A DNA stretch of 14,754 bases, taken from contig CAYLKO010000062.1 in assembly GCA_964384525.1 (NCBI GenBank), positions 1-14,754 on the forward strand. Reading direction: 5' to 3'. The stretch is from SHZI01 sp964384525. Its GTDB lineage: Bacteria; Pseudomonadota; Gammaproteobacteria; Steroidobacterales; GCA-2729495. The number at the start of each line of letters is the position of its first letter. Position 1 is the first letter of the stretch. Below are positions 6,217 through 13,008 of the stretch, piece by piece. Made by a program: the position numbers and the translations under genes. The notes beneath the pieces were generated by a model. The model was not told the origin of the DNA. It saw nothing but the letters and a program-made list of their open reading frames with translations, and made no database searches.

Positions 6217-8607
6217 TCATTCTCTTATTCTGGCGTTGAAATCCCTGGCCAAACGCTGGACAACGCCACCGACGATCTCATCTGCGTCGGCATCAGTAAG
6301 GGTGCGGGAAGTTTCCTGCAAAATCAAGCCCAAAGCGACGCTCTTTTGACCAGCCTCGACGTGCTTTCCGGAGAAAATGTCAAATACGACGACATCGATC
6401 AGACGTGAGCCGCCGGCGTCCTGAACCACATTCACCAGGCGACCAACCGGCGTGTCGGCGCCCACCACGATGGCAATATCGCGGCGCACGGTCGGATAAC
6501 GCGAGCGGCCCGTGTAGCGGCCCGGCCGGCTCTTCAGCAACAAGACTGAATCCAGCTCGAACAACAGTGGCGCGTGGTCCAGATCGAATTTCCGGACCAG
6601 GGTGGGATGCAAGGCGCCCAGCCACCCCAGGTGCTGCCCATCGCGCCGGAGTTGCACGCATTGGCCCGGATGCAGTGCCGGATGCCGGCCTGCCTCCCAG
6701 CTGCACGGCATGGAGGGCGCAACCGTGGCCAGGACTGCTTCGATATCGGCGCGCACATCAAAGAAATCCGCCGGTCGGGACTCCTCGCCCCACTGCTCGG
6801 GATTGACCGGGCCGGCAACCAGGCCGGCCACCATGCTTTCCTCTTCGAGACCGGCAGCGGTCGGCTTGAAGCGGATGCCGGATTCGAACAAGCGGACACG
6901 GCGCTGCTGTCGCGCCAGGTTGTGCAGCAAGGATTGCACGAGGCCAGGCCAGAGACTCTGGCGCAGGACGCCCAACTCGGTCGACAAGGGATTCAGCAGC
7001 GTCATGCCGGCGCTGCCACCGGCAAACAGCTGGTCGGTTTCGCTGGCGACGAAGCTGTAGGTCATCGCTTCCTGATAACCGCGCTGGACGAGCGCACTGC
7101 GGACCTGATCGAGATGCGCGGTGCCGCCAGGTGCTTCGCCGAGGCGCGTGGGTTGCTGGCCGACGCTCGCGGGAATCCGGTCGTAGCCGTACACCCGGGC
7201 GACCTCTTCGATGAGATCGATTTCCGAGTCGATGTCAAAGCGGAAGGCTGGTGGTGTGACGCTCCACCCATCGCTCGTAGCGATGTGGGCCAGTTGCAGT
7301 CGGCCGAGTATGCCGCTGACTTCGGCATCCGGCACGTGATGTCCCAATACCTGTTCGAGCCGGGTGCGCCGTAGTTCAACCGGTGCATGCGCGGCCACGC
7401 CAGGACCCGTGACACTGCAGGTTCCGGCAACACCACCGGCAATCGCCTGCAGCAGTGCCGTGGCGCGTTCCAGTGCGCGCACCTGCGCCGACGGGTCCAC
7501 GCCCCGTTCGAAACGGGTGGCGGCATCGGTTTGCAATCCCAGACGCCGGGCACGACCGGCGATGACGGCCGGACTGAAATGGGCCGACTCCAGAAGAACA
7601 TTGGTCGTGTTTGCCGAGACTGCGGTGCGCTTGCCGCCCATGATCCCGGCAATGCCGACAGCGCCCTCGGCATCCGCAATCACCAGAAAGTTTTCATCCA
7701 GGGTCATGACCGGTCCGGTCAGCAGTTGCAACTCCTCGCCAGCCGCAGCCCGACGCACCGTCAGTGGTGCCGCCAGGCAATCGAGATCGTAGGCATGCAG
7801 GGGCTGACCGGTTTCCAGCATCACCAGATTGGTGACATCCACCACCGGATGGATCGGCCGGATGCCACTTCGACGCAACCGGTCGCGAAGCCACAGCGGC
7901 GAGCGCAGCCCGGTACGCAGGCCGCGCATGCTGCGCACCGCAAGCGTCGGACAGCCGGCTGGATCATCGATCCGTACCGGGAAAAGCGCCGCATCGGCTG
8001 GCGGCACACCAGGCACTTCAAGCCCCGCAAACGCGAGATGCGCCGTTGCCGCCAGATAGCGGGCCACGCCGAGCATCGAGAAGCAGTCCGCCCGGTTCGG
8101 CGTGATCTTGAGATCGAGGATCTGGTCATCCAGGGCCAGCGCTGCAACGATCGGGGTGCCGGGAACAGCCGCCGCATCCAGTTCCAGCAGACCTGGGGCA
8201 GCTTCGTCGGCATCGATATCGGTGAGGCCCAGCTCTGCAGCAGCACACAGCATCCCGGAAGACTCGACGCCGCGCAGTCTGGCCTTTTTGATGGTCATGC
8301 CACCCGGCAGCGTGGCGCCCGGCAATGCAACGGGATAGTGACCGCCGGCGCACACGTTGGCGGCGCCACACACGATCTGCACGCTCGCCGTGCCCACATC
8401 GACCTGACAGACGCGCAGGCGATCCGCATCCGGATGCGCCGCGACTGCCGTGACGCGCCCGACGACCACATGAGCCAGGGCCGGAGCCGGAGCCGCGGGC
8501 TCGACGCCCTCCACTTCCAGGCCCTGCATCGTGAGTTGATGAACCAGCTCCGCCGTGCCGCCGGGCGGATTGGCCAGCTCCCTCAACCAGCGTTCACTGA
8601 CTTTCAT
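6217..8607 (-). CDS. pheT: Phenylalanine--tRNA ligase beta subunit
   Basis: A 796-residue protein, against 795 in E. coli. With PheS it forms the (alpha-beta)2 synthetase that charges tRNA-Phe. It begins MKVSERWLRELANPPG, the standard N-terminus. Next come the EMAP/tRNA-binding-like domain (about 40-150: VVGRVTAVAAHPDADRLRVC, IVCGAANV, MLCAAAELGL), the B3/B4 editing region with VDVTNLVMLETGQPLHAYD, the B5 domain and the B6/B7 core, and the C-terminal ferredoxin-fold anticodon-binding domain (GRSRYPTVRRDIAIVV to the end). Its ATG overlaps the pheS stop (ATGA) and its stop overlaps the alternative ihfA start (ATGA), so all three are probably translationally coupled. The open frame extends upstream to 8775, but that extension is arginine-rich antisense of pheS and was rejected. 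Confidence 0.98.
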   Translation of the reverse strand: MKVSERWLRELANPPGGTAELVHQLTMQGLEVEGVEPAAPAPALAHVVVGRVTAVAAHPDADRLRVCQVDVGTASVQIVCGAANVCAGGHYPVALPGATLPGGMTIKKARLRGVESSGMLCAAAELGLTDIDADEAAPGLLELDAAAVPGTPIVAALALDDQILDLKITPNRADCFSMLGVARYLAATAHLAFAGLEVPGVPPADAALFPVRIDDPAGCPTLAVRSMRGLRTGLRSPLWLRDRLRRSGIRPIHPVVDVTNLVMLETGQPLHAYDLDCLAAPLTVRRAAAGEELQLLTGPVMTLDENFLVIADAEGAVGIAGIMGGKRTAVSANTTNVLLESAHFSPAVIAGRARRLGLQTDAATRFERGVDPSAQVRALERATALLQAIAGGVAGTCSVTGPGVAAHAPVELRRTRLEQVLGHHVPDAEVSGILGRLQLAHIATSDGWSVTPPAFRFDIDSEIDLIEEVARVYGYDRIPASVGQQPTRLGEAPGGTAHLDQVRSALVQRGYQEAMTYSFVASETDQLFAGGSAGMTLLNPLSTELGVLRQSLWPGLVQSLLHNLARQQRRVRLFESGIRFKPTAAGLEEESMVAGLVAGPVNPEQWGEESRPADFFDVRADIEAVLATVAPSMPCSWEAGRHPALHPGQCVQLRRDGQHLGWLGALHPTLVRKFDLDHAPLLFELDSVLLLKSRPGRYTGRSRYPTVRRDIAIVVGADTPVGRLVNVVQDAGGSRLIDVVVFDIFSGKHVEAGQKSVALGLILQETSRTLTDADADEIVGGVVQRLARDFNARIRE

Positions 8608-9587
8608 CGGAACTGCCGCAGGAAGCGCAGATCGTTCTCGAACAGCATGCGGATGTCGTCGATGCCGTACCAGAGCATGGCCAGCCGCTCGACACCGAGG
8701 CCGAAGGCGTAGCCGGTATAGCGCTCGCTGTCGATGCCGACATTCTCCAGCACGCGCGGATGCACCATGCCGCAACCCAGAACCTCGAGCCAGCGGCCTG
8801 ACTCGGCCAGTACATCCACTTCGGCTGAGGGTTCGGTAAACGGAAAGTACGACGGCCGGAAGCGTACCGCTGCCGGTCGTTCGAAAAACTTTTCCACGAA
8901 CTCGGCCAGCATTGCCTTCAGGTGCGCAAAGCTGACGCCCTCATCGACCACCAGCCCCTCAACCTGATGAAACATCGGTGTGTGTGTCGTATCGGAGTCA
9001 CAGCGGTAGACACGCCCTGGTGCAATCAGGCGGATCGGTGCGCCTTGCTTGACCATGGCCCGGATCTGCACGGGCGAGGTGTGCGTGCGCAGGAGCCGGC
9101 CATCCGGCAGATAGAAGGTGTCGTGCATGGCACGTGCCGGGTGATCCGGCGGGATATTGAGCGCCGTGAAGTTGTGGAAGTCGTCTTCGACTTCCGGTCC
9201 TTCGTGCACGGCGAAACCGGCGGCAGCGAAGATGCGCTCGATCCGCTGGCGGGTTTGGGTCACCGGGTGCAGGCCACCGGTTTGCTGGCCACGTCCGGGC
9301 AGGCTGACATCGATCCGGCCGGCCAGCAGCTTCTGGTTCAGATCGTCGGCCTCGATCCGTTGCCGCCGGTGGTCGATGGCCGTGGTCAGCGCCTGCTTGA
9401 CGGCGTTGATCACCTGGCCCTGCTCCCGCCGCTCGGCATCCGGCAGCTGGCCAAGCTGCTTCAGCAGCGCAGTGAGTTCGCCCTTCTTGCCCAGATAGTG
9501 AACACGGATGGCGTCCAATGCAGCAAGGTCGGCGGCGGCATCCACCGCTTCACTGGCCTTGATCAGCAAGGAATCAGCATTTTCCAT
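8604..9587 (-). CDS. pheS: Phenylalanine--tRNA ligase alpha subunit
   Basis: A 327-residue protein, the same length as in E. coli, carrying the class II catalytic core that activates phenylalanine. The N-terminal coiled coil (MENADSLLIKASEAVDAAAD onward, to ~90) binds tRNA. Catalytic motifs: FHNFTALNIPPDHPARAMHD, LLRTHTSPVQIRAM, then GRVYRCDSDTTHTPMFHQVE (motif 2), RFRPSYFPFTEPSAEVDV, and the motif 3 segment GYAFGLGVERLAMLWYG, with the alanine that lines the phenylalanine pocket kept. The start at 9587 gives the family N-terminus; an upstream ATG at 9638 would extend through the hairpin and was rejected. No Shine-Dalgarno is evident before this ATG; instead a long hairpin ends 14 bases upstream. 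The stop overlaps pheT. Confidence 0.98.
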   Translation of the reverse strand: MENADSLLIKASEAVDAAADLAALDAIRVHYLGKKGELTALLKQLGQLPDAERREQGQVINAVKQALTTAIDHRRQRIEADDLNQKLLAGRIDVSLPGRGQQTGGLHPVTQTRQRIERIFAAAGFAVHEGPEVEDDFHNFTALNIPPDHPARAMHDTFYLPDGRLLRTHTSPVQIRAMVKQGAPIRLIAPGRVYRCDSDTTHTPMFHQVEGLVVDEGVSFAHLKAMLAEFVEKFFERPAAVRFRPSYFPFTEPSAEVDVLAESGRWLEVLGCGMVHPRVLENVGIDSERYTGYAFGLGVERLAMLWYGIDDIRMLFENDLRFLRQFR

Positions 9588-9601
9588 CAGTGGAACCGGG
9601 C

Positions 9602-9639
9602 GGTGGCATCCAGCCGGCTGCAAGCCGGCCGATGCCACC
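9602..9639. repeat. Long imperfect palindrome between rplT and pheS (REP-like or attenuator-like hairpin)
   Basis: GGTGGCATC (9602-9610) pairs perfectly with GATGCCACC (9631-9639), and the inner arms GCCGGCT (9613-9619) and AGCCGGC (9623-9629) also pair perfectly around a 3-base loop. Two bases oppose one at the junction. The hairpin begins 10 bases after the rplT stop and its other end is 14 bases before the pheS ATG, in a gap of only 62 bases. No T run follows, so it is not a classical terminator. A dispersed REP-type palindrome, or a structure that sets the rplT/pheS expression ratio, are the two readings. No second copy was seen in this window. Confidence 0.7.
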
Positions 9640-9649
9640 CACCGACCAT

Positions 9650-10012
9650 TCAGGCAGCAGCCAGGGTCGACTTGGCCTTTTCAGCCAATGCGCCAAAGGC
9701 AGCAGCATCGTGTACCGCGAGGTCTGCCAGCATCTTGCGATCGACTTCCACTCCGGCCTTGATCAGCCCGCTCATGAAGCGGCTGTAGGACAGGCCGTGC
9801 AGGCGGGCCGCGGCGTTGATGCGGGTGATCCACAGTGCGCGGAACTCGCGTTTGCGCACCCGGCGGTCACGGAAGGCATATTGACCTGCCTTGATGACGG
9901 CCTGCTTGGCGGTTTTGTAGAGCTTGCTCCGGGCCTGGGACATCCCCTTGGCCTTTTTGAGCATCTTCTTGTGACGGGCTTTGACCGTCACACCACGTTT
10001 GACTCGTGCCAT
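9650..10012 (-). CDS. rplT: 50S ribosomal protein L20
   Basis: A 120-residue basic protein that binds 23S rRNA early in large-subunit assembly. The N-terminal extension MARVKRGVTVKARHKKMLKK and the core SKLYKTAKQAVIKAGQYAFR, RDRRVRKREFRALWITRINA and LSYSRFMSGL are characteristic of L20. In E. coli this protein also represses its own operon by binding the mRNA ahead of rpmI; a comparable structured leader may exist here. It follows rpmI after 14 bases and ends 10 bases before the hairpin in front of pheS. Confidence 0.98.
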   Translation of the reverse strand: MARVKRGVTVKARHKKMLKKAKGMSQARSKLYKTAKQAVIKAGQYAFRDRRVRKREFRALWITRINAAARLHGLSYSRFMSGLIKAGVEVDRKMLADLAVHDAAAFGALAEKAKSTLAAA

Positions 10013-10026
10013 GTGTCAGTCCTCCC

Positions 10027-10221
10027 TTAAGCGTACGGCAACATGCGCTTGACGCCGGGTACGTCGCAATCCGCCACCTGGTTCATCGCACCCAGTTGGC
10101 GTTTTCGCTTCGAACTCTTCTTCGTCAGGATGTGGTTCAAGTGCGACTGCGCGGCTTTGAAGCCGTTCGCCGTCTTCCGGAAGCGCTTGGCAGCACCCCG
10201 GTTCGTTTTCATCTTGGGCAT
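10027..10221 (-). CDS. rpmI: 50S ribosomal protein L35
   Basis: A 64-residue basic protein. The sequence starts MPKMKTNRGAAKRFRKTANG and contains SHLNHILTKKSSKRKRQL, as expected for L35 of the large subunit. The start at 10221 is set by homology and by the strong ribosome site AAAGGAG (10228-10234), six bases before the ATG. A longer frame to 10299 would read through that site and was rejected. It sits between infC and rplT, the usual order. Confidence 0.98.
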   Translation of the reverse strand: MPKMKTNRGAAKRFRKTANGFKAAQSHLNHILTKKSSKRKRQLGAMNQVADCDVPGVKRMLPYA

Positions 10222-10227
10222 CGAACT

Positions 10228-10325
10228 CTCCTTTGGCCTGGTCCGAACCCGCTGAACCTTGAAGGGACAGATCGGGCCGTGGCAGGCGGGTTCCGGCAAC
10301 CAACCATGGCGGGATTGCCAAGGCC
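10228..10325 (-). promoter_or_regulatory. Structured leader of rpmI, candidate L20 autoregulatory site
   Basis: The 167 bases between the infC stop and rpmI can fold. GAACCCGC (10286-10293, read on minus) pairs perfectly with GCGGGTTC (10245-10252) around a 33-base loop. Further upstream, GGCCTTGG (10318-10325) can pair, with a one-base bulge, either with CCAGGCC (10235-10241) or with CCAAAGG (10231-10237), which contains part of the ribosome site of rpmI. In E. coli, L20 represses this operon through a long-range mRNA pseudoknot in the same place. The pairing is visible; the L20 role here is inference. Confidence 0.4.
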
Positions 10326-10388
10326 AGCGACCATCACACTCTTGCTGGTATTACTCGTCAGGCTTCAGGCACGTAAAAATCCGGGTAC

Positions 10389-10907
10389 TCACTTCTTCTT
10401 CGGGGCGATCACCATGACCATCTGCCGGCCTTCCAGCCGCGGAAACTGTTCCACCGTGCCGACCACCTCGAGATCCTGCCGCACCCGCTGCAACAATCGC
10501 GCACCGATTTCCTGGTGGGCCATCTCCCGGCCCCGGAAGCGCAAGGTCACTTTTGCCTTGTCGCCCGATTCCAGGAACTTCACGAGATTGCGCATCTTGA
10601 TCTGGTAATCGCCTTCATCAGTGCCCGGCCGGAATTTGATTTCCTTGATCTGGCTCTGCTTCTGCTTGCGCTTTGCTGCGTGTGCCTTCTTGTTGGTCTC
10701 GAACAGAAACTTGCCAAAGTCCATGATCCGGCAAACCGGCGGCACGGCAGTGGGGGAAATCTCGACGAGATCCATGCCGGATTCCTTGGCCAGCTCCAGC
10801 GCAGCGTGACGACTCAAAATCCCCACCTGCTCGCCTTTGGCGCCGATGACACGTATTTCCCGTGCATCGATTTCTTCATTCCGGCGGACTCGTTTGTTGG
10901 CAGCGAT
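10389..10907 (-). CDS. infC: Translation initiation factor IF-3, AUC start codon
   Basis: A 172-residue protein. IF3 binds the 30S subunit, blocks early joining of 50S and rejects wrong start codons. The C-terminal domain is clear: PPVCRIMDFGKFLFE, KEIKFRPGTDEGDYQIKMR, DKAKVTLRFRGREMAHQEIG and EGRQMVMVIAPKKK. The N-domain NEEIDAREIRVIGAKGEQVG lies upstream of the first GTG (10826), so a GTG start would lose it. The only room upstream is between the thrS stop (10911-10913, same frame) and those residues: CGC, then ATC at 10905-10907. A GGAGG (10916-10920) stands eight bases before that ATC, ideal spacing. Rare AUU/AUC starts are known for infC and let IF3 repress its own translation. The ribosome site overlaps the end of thrS. 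Confidence 0.95.
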   Translation of the reverse strand: MAANKRVRRNEEIDAREIRVIGAKGEQVGILSRHAALELAKESGMDLVEISPTAVPPVCRIMDFGKFLFETNKKAHAAKRKQKQSQIKEIKFRPGTDEGDYQIKMRNLVKFLESGDKAKVTLRFRGREMAHQEIGARLLQRVRQDLEVVGTVEQFPRLEGRQMVMVIAPKKK

Positions 10908-10910
10908 GCG

Positions 10911-12839
10911 TCAATCCTCCATAACAGTACGGCCGCGGCTCGCGATTTCGGTGACCAGGCTCTGAACCAGCTGCGCAACCGGCATGCTGCCCAGATCCTT
11001 GCCACTTCGCGTGCGCACGGCCACGGTCTGATTTTGTGCTTCGCGGTCCCCGACGACGACCAGATAGGGAACCCGTTGCAGAGTGTGCTCGCGAATCTTA
11101 AAGCCTATTTTCTCGTTCCGCAAATCCAGTTCAGCCCGAACGCCCTGATTTATCAGGGTTTCCTGAACCTCGCTGGCGTAGGCAGCCTGGCGGTCGGTAA
11201 TGTTCAGCACCGCCACCTGCACCGGCGCCAGCCAGGTGGGCAGGCGGCCGGCGTGGTGCTCGATCAGGATGCCGCAAAACCGCTCCAGGGAGCCGAACAT
11301 GGCCCGATGGAGCATGACCGGCGTCCGCCGCTGGCTGTCGTCGCCGACAAATGACGCGCCGAGGCGCCCCGGCAGGTTGAAATCCACCTGCAAAGTGCCG
11401 CACTGCCAGTCCCGGCCGATGGCATCCCGCAGGACGAACTCGAGCTTCGGGCCGTAGAACGCACCCTCCCCCGGGCTGTATTCCAGCTCGAGGCCCCCGG
11501 CGTTGGCTGCGGCCCGCAAGGCGGCCTCGGACTTGTCCCAGATCTCGTCGTTGCCCACGCGCTGTTCGGGCCGGTCCGAGAACTTCACGCGGACGTCATC
11601 AAAGCCGAAATCGCGATAGATGCCGAGAATGAGATCGGTAACCGCCACGGATTCGGCCGTGATCTGGTCTTCCGTGCAAAAAATGTGGGCGTCATCTTGG
11701 GTGAAGGCCCGCACGCGCATCAGGCCGTGCAGGGCCCCGGACGGCTCGTAGCGGTGCACCTTGCCAAACTCGCACATCCGCAACGGCAGGTCGCGATAAC
11801 TTTTCAGGCCCTGGTTGAAGACCTGGATATGTCCGGGGCAGTTCATCGGCTTGATCGCAAACACCCGCTCGTCCGGCGTCTGCGTCAGGAACATGCTCTC
11901 GCCGAACTTGGCCATGTGGCCGGACTGGATCCACAGCTCCCGATCCATGATCTCGGGCGTGTTGACCTCTTCGTAGCCGGCGGCCTGCTGCTTGTCCCGC
12001 ATGTAGTCGATGAGCTGGCGGAACAGGGTCCAGCCCTTCGGATGCCAGAATACGGCGCCGGGCGCCTCCTCCTGGAAATGAAACAGGTCCAGCTCGCGGC
12101 CCCGCTTCCGGTGGTCGCGCTTCTCGGCCTCTTCCAGCCGGGTCAGATAGGCCTTGAGCGAGGCTTCGTCAGGCCAGGCGGTGCCGTAAATCCGCTGCAG
12201 CATTTCGTTGCGGGAATCCCCGCGCCAATAGGCGCCGGCGAGTTTGGTCAGCTTGAAGACCTTCAGTTTGCCGGTGGACGGCACGTGCGGCCCCCGGCAC
12301 AGATCCACCCAGCCACCCTGCCCATACAGGCTGATTTCCTGATCAGCCGGGATGGCGCCGATGATTTCGGCCTTGTAGTGCTCGCCGATGCCCTCGAAGT
12401 AGGCAACGGCATCGTTGCGGGACATCACGCGACGCTCGACCGGCAGATCAGCCTTCGCCAGTTCGTGCATGCGGGCCTCGATGGCCTCGAGGTCCTCCGG
12501 CGTGAATGGCCGGTGGAAGGCAAAGTCGTAGTAGAAGCCGTCCTCGATCACCGGACCGATCGTGACCTGGGCCTCGGGGAACAGTGACTGGACAGCCTGC
12601 GCCAGCAGATGCGCGGTGGAGTGCCGGATGATCTCCAGCCCGGCCGGGTCCTTGGCGGTGATGATGGCCAGGGCAGCGTCAGCTGCGATCTTGAAGCTCG
12701 TATCGACCACCTGGTCGTTGACACGGCCGGCGAGGGCTGCCCGAGCCAGTCCGGGGCCGATGGCAGCCGCCACTTCGCCAACCGTGACGGGGCGATCAAA
12801 CGCTCTTTGACTGCCATCGGGCAGGGTAATGACGGGCAT
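10911..12839 (-). CDS. thrS: Threonine--tRNA ligase
   Basis: A 642-residue class II synthetase, the same length as E. coli ThrRS. The TGS domain covers residues 1-62; the editing domain that removes Ser-tRNA-Thr has HSTAH (73-77) and CRGPH (181-185); the catalytic core has its three zinc ligands at Cys334 (MNCPGH), His385 (DDAH) and His511 (MLHRAMFGS), and motif 2 around FGKVHRYEPSGALHGLMRVR. The C-terminal anticodon-binding domain begins near WLAPVQVAVLNI. The start is only 16 bases after the CCA of tRNA-Val. That leaves no space for the tRNA-like operator leader known in E. coli thrS, and the Shine-Dalgarno is weak. Its end carries the ribosome site of infC. Confidence 0.99.
   Translation of the reverse strand: MPVITLPDGSQRAFDRPVTVGEVAAAIGPGLARAALAGRVNDQVVDTSFKIAADAALAIITAKDPAGLEIIRHSTAHLLAQAVQSLFPEAQVTIGPVIEDGFYYDFAFHRPFTPEDLEAIEARMHELAKADLPVERRVMSRNDAVAYFEGIGEHYKAEIIGAIPADQEISLYGQGGWVDLCRGPHVPSTGKLKVFKLTKLAGAYWRGDSRNEMLQRIYGTAWPDEASLKAYLTRLEEAEKRDHRKRGRELDLFHFQEEAPGAVFWHPKGWTLFRQLIDYMRDKQQAAGYEEVNTPEIMDRELWIQSGHMAKFGESMFLTQTPDERVFAIKPMNCPGHIQVFNQGLKSYRDLPLRMCEFGKVHRYEPSGALHGLMRVRAFTQDDAHIFCTEDQITAESVAVTDLILGIYRDFGFDDVRVKFSDRPEQRVGNDEIWDKSEAALRAAANAGGLELEYSPGEGAFYGPKLEFVLRDAIGRDWQCGTLQVDFNLPGRLGASFVGDDSQRRTPVMLHRAMFGSLERFCGILIEHHAGRLPTWLAPVQVAVLNITDRQAAYASEVQETLINQGVRAELDLRNEKIGFKIREHTLQRVPYLVVVGDREAQNQTVAVRTRSGKDLGSMPVAQLVQSLVTEIASRGRTVMED
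10916..10920 (-). promoter_or_regulatory. Ribosome binding site that fixes the AUC start of infC
   Basis: GGAGG on the minus strand, inside the last sense codons of thrS (GAG GAT then TGA), eight bases before the ATC at 10905-10907. The in-frame thrS stop excludes any start further upstream, so this site decides the infC start. Confidence 0.85.
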
Positions 12840-12855
12840 GGGTGCTTTACGATAA

Positions 12856-12931
12856 TGGTAGGCGCGAGTGGAGTCGAACCACCGACCCCTTCCATGTCAA
12901 GGAAGTGCTCTAACCACTGAGCTACGCGCCT
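12856..12931 (-). tRNA. tRNA-Val (anticodon GAC)
   Basis: A 76-base tRNA with encoded CCA. The acceptor arm AGGCGCG pairs with CGCGCCT, then A and CCA. The D arm is GCTCAGTGGTTAGAGC, the anticodon arm CTTCC-TTGACAT-GGAAG (anticodon GAC, reading GUC and GUU), and the T arm includes GGTTCGACTCC. It lies between uvrB and thrS on the same strand and probably shares a transcript with thrS. Confidence 0.97.
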
Positions 12932-12949
12932 GCTTCAAGGTCGGGCAGC

Positions 12950-12979
12950 ACGATACCGAAAGGCAGGCGTCAAAGGCAA
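12950..12979 (-). promoter_or_regulatory. Candidate sigma-70 promoter for tRNA-Val and the thrS operon
   Basis: In the 77 bases between uvrB and tRNA-Val, TTGCCT (12974-12979) and TATCGT (12950-12955) are separated by 18 bases. A GC-rich stretch follows the second box, as in stable-RNA promoters under stringent control. Both boxes match the consensus only partly, so this is a proposal. No other promoter-like sequence fits between tRNA-Val and thrS. Confidence 0.35.
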
Positions 12980-13008
12980 GGCAATCTGCAGGTTGACCCC
13001 AAATCCTC

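Noticed and set aside
7387..8712. 441-aa plus-strand frame opposite pheT
   Set aside because: pheT is intact and canonical on the other strand; the frame is rich in Arg, His and Gln and has no domain.
8608..8775. N-terminal extension of pheT upstream of 8607
   Set aside because: The translation is arginine-rich and antiparallel to nothing known; the family N-terminus MKVSERWL and the ATGA overlap with pheS place the start at 8607.
10389..10826. infC starting at GTG 10826
   Set aside because: It would delete the conserved start of the IF3 N-domain and has no ribosome site at the right distance.
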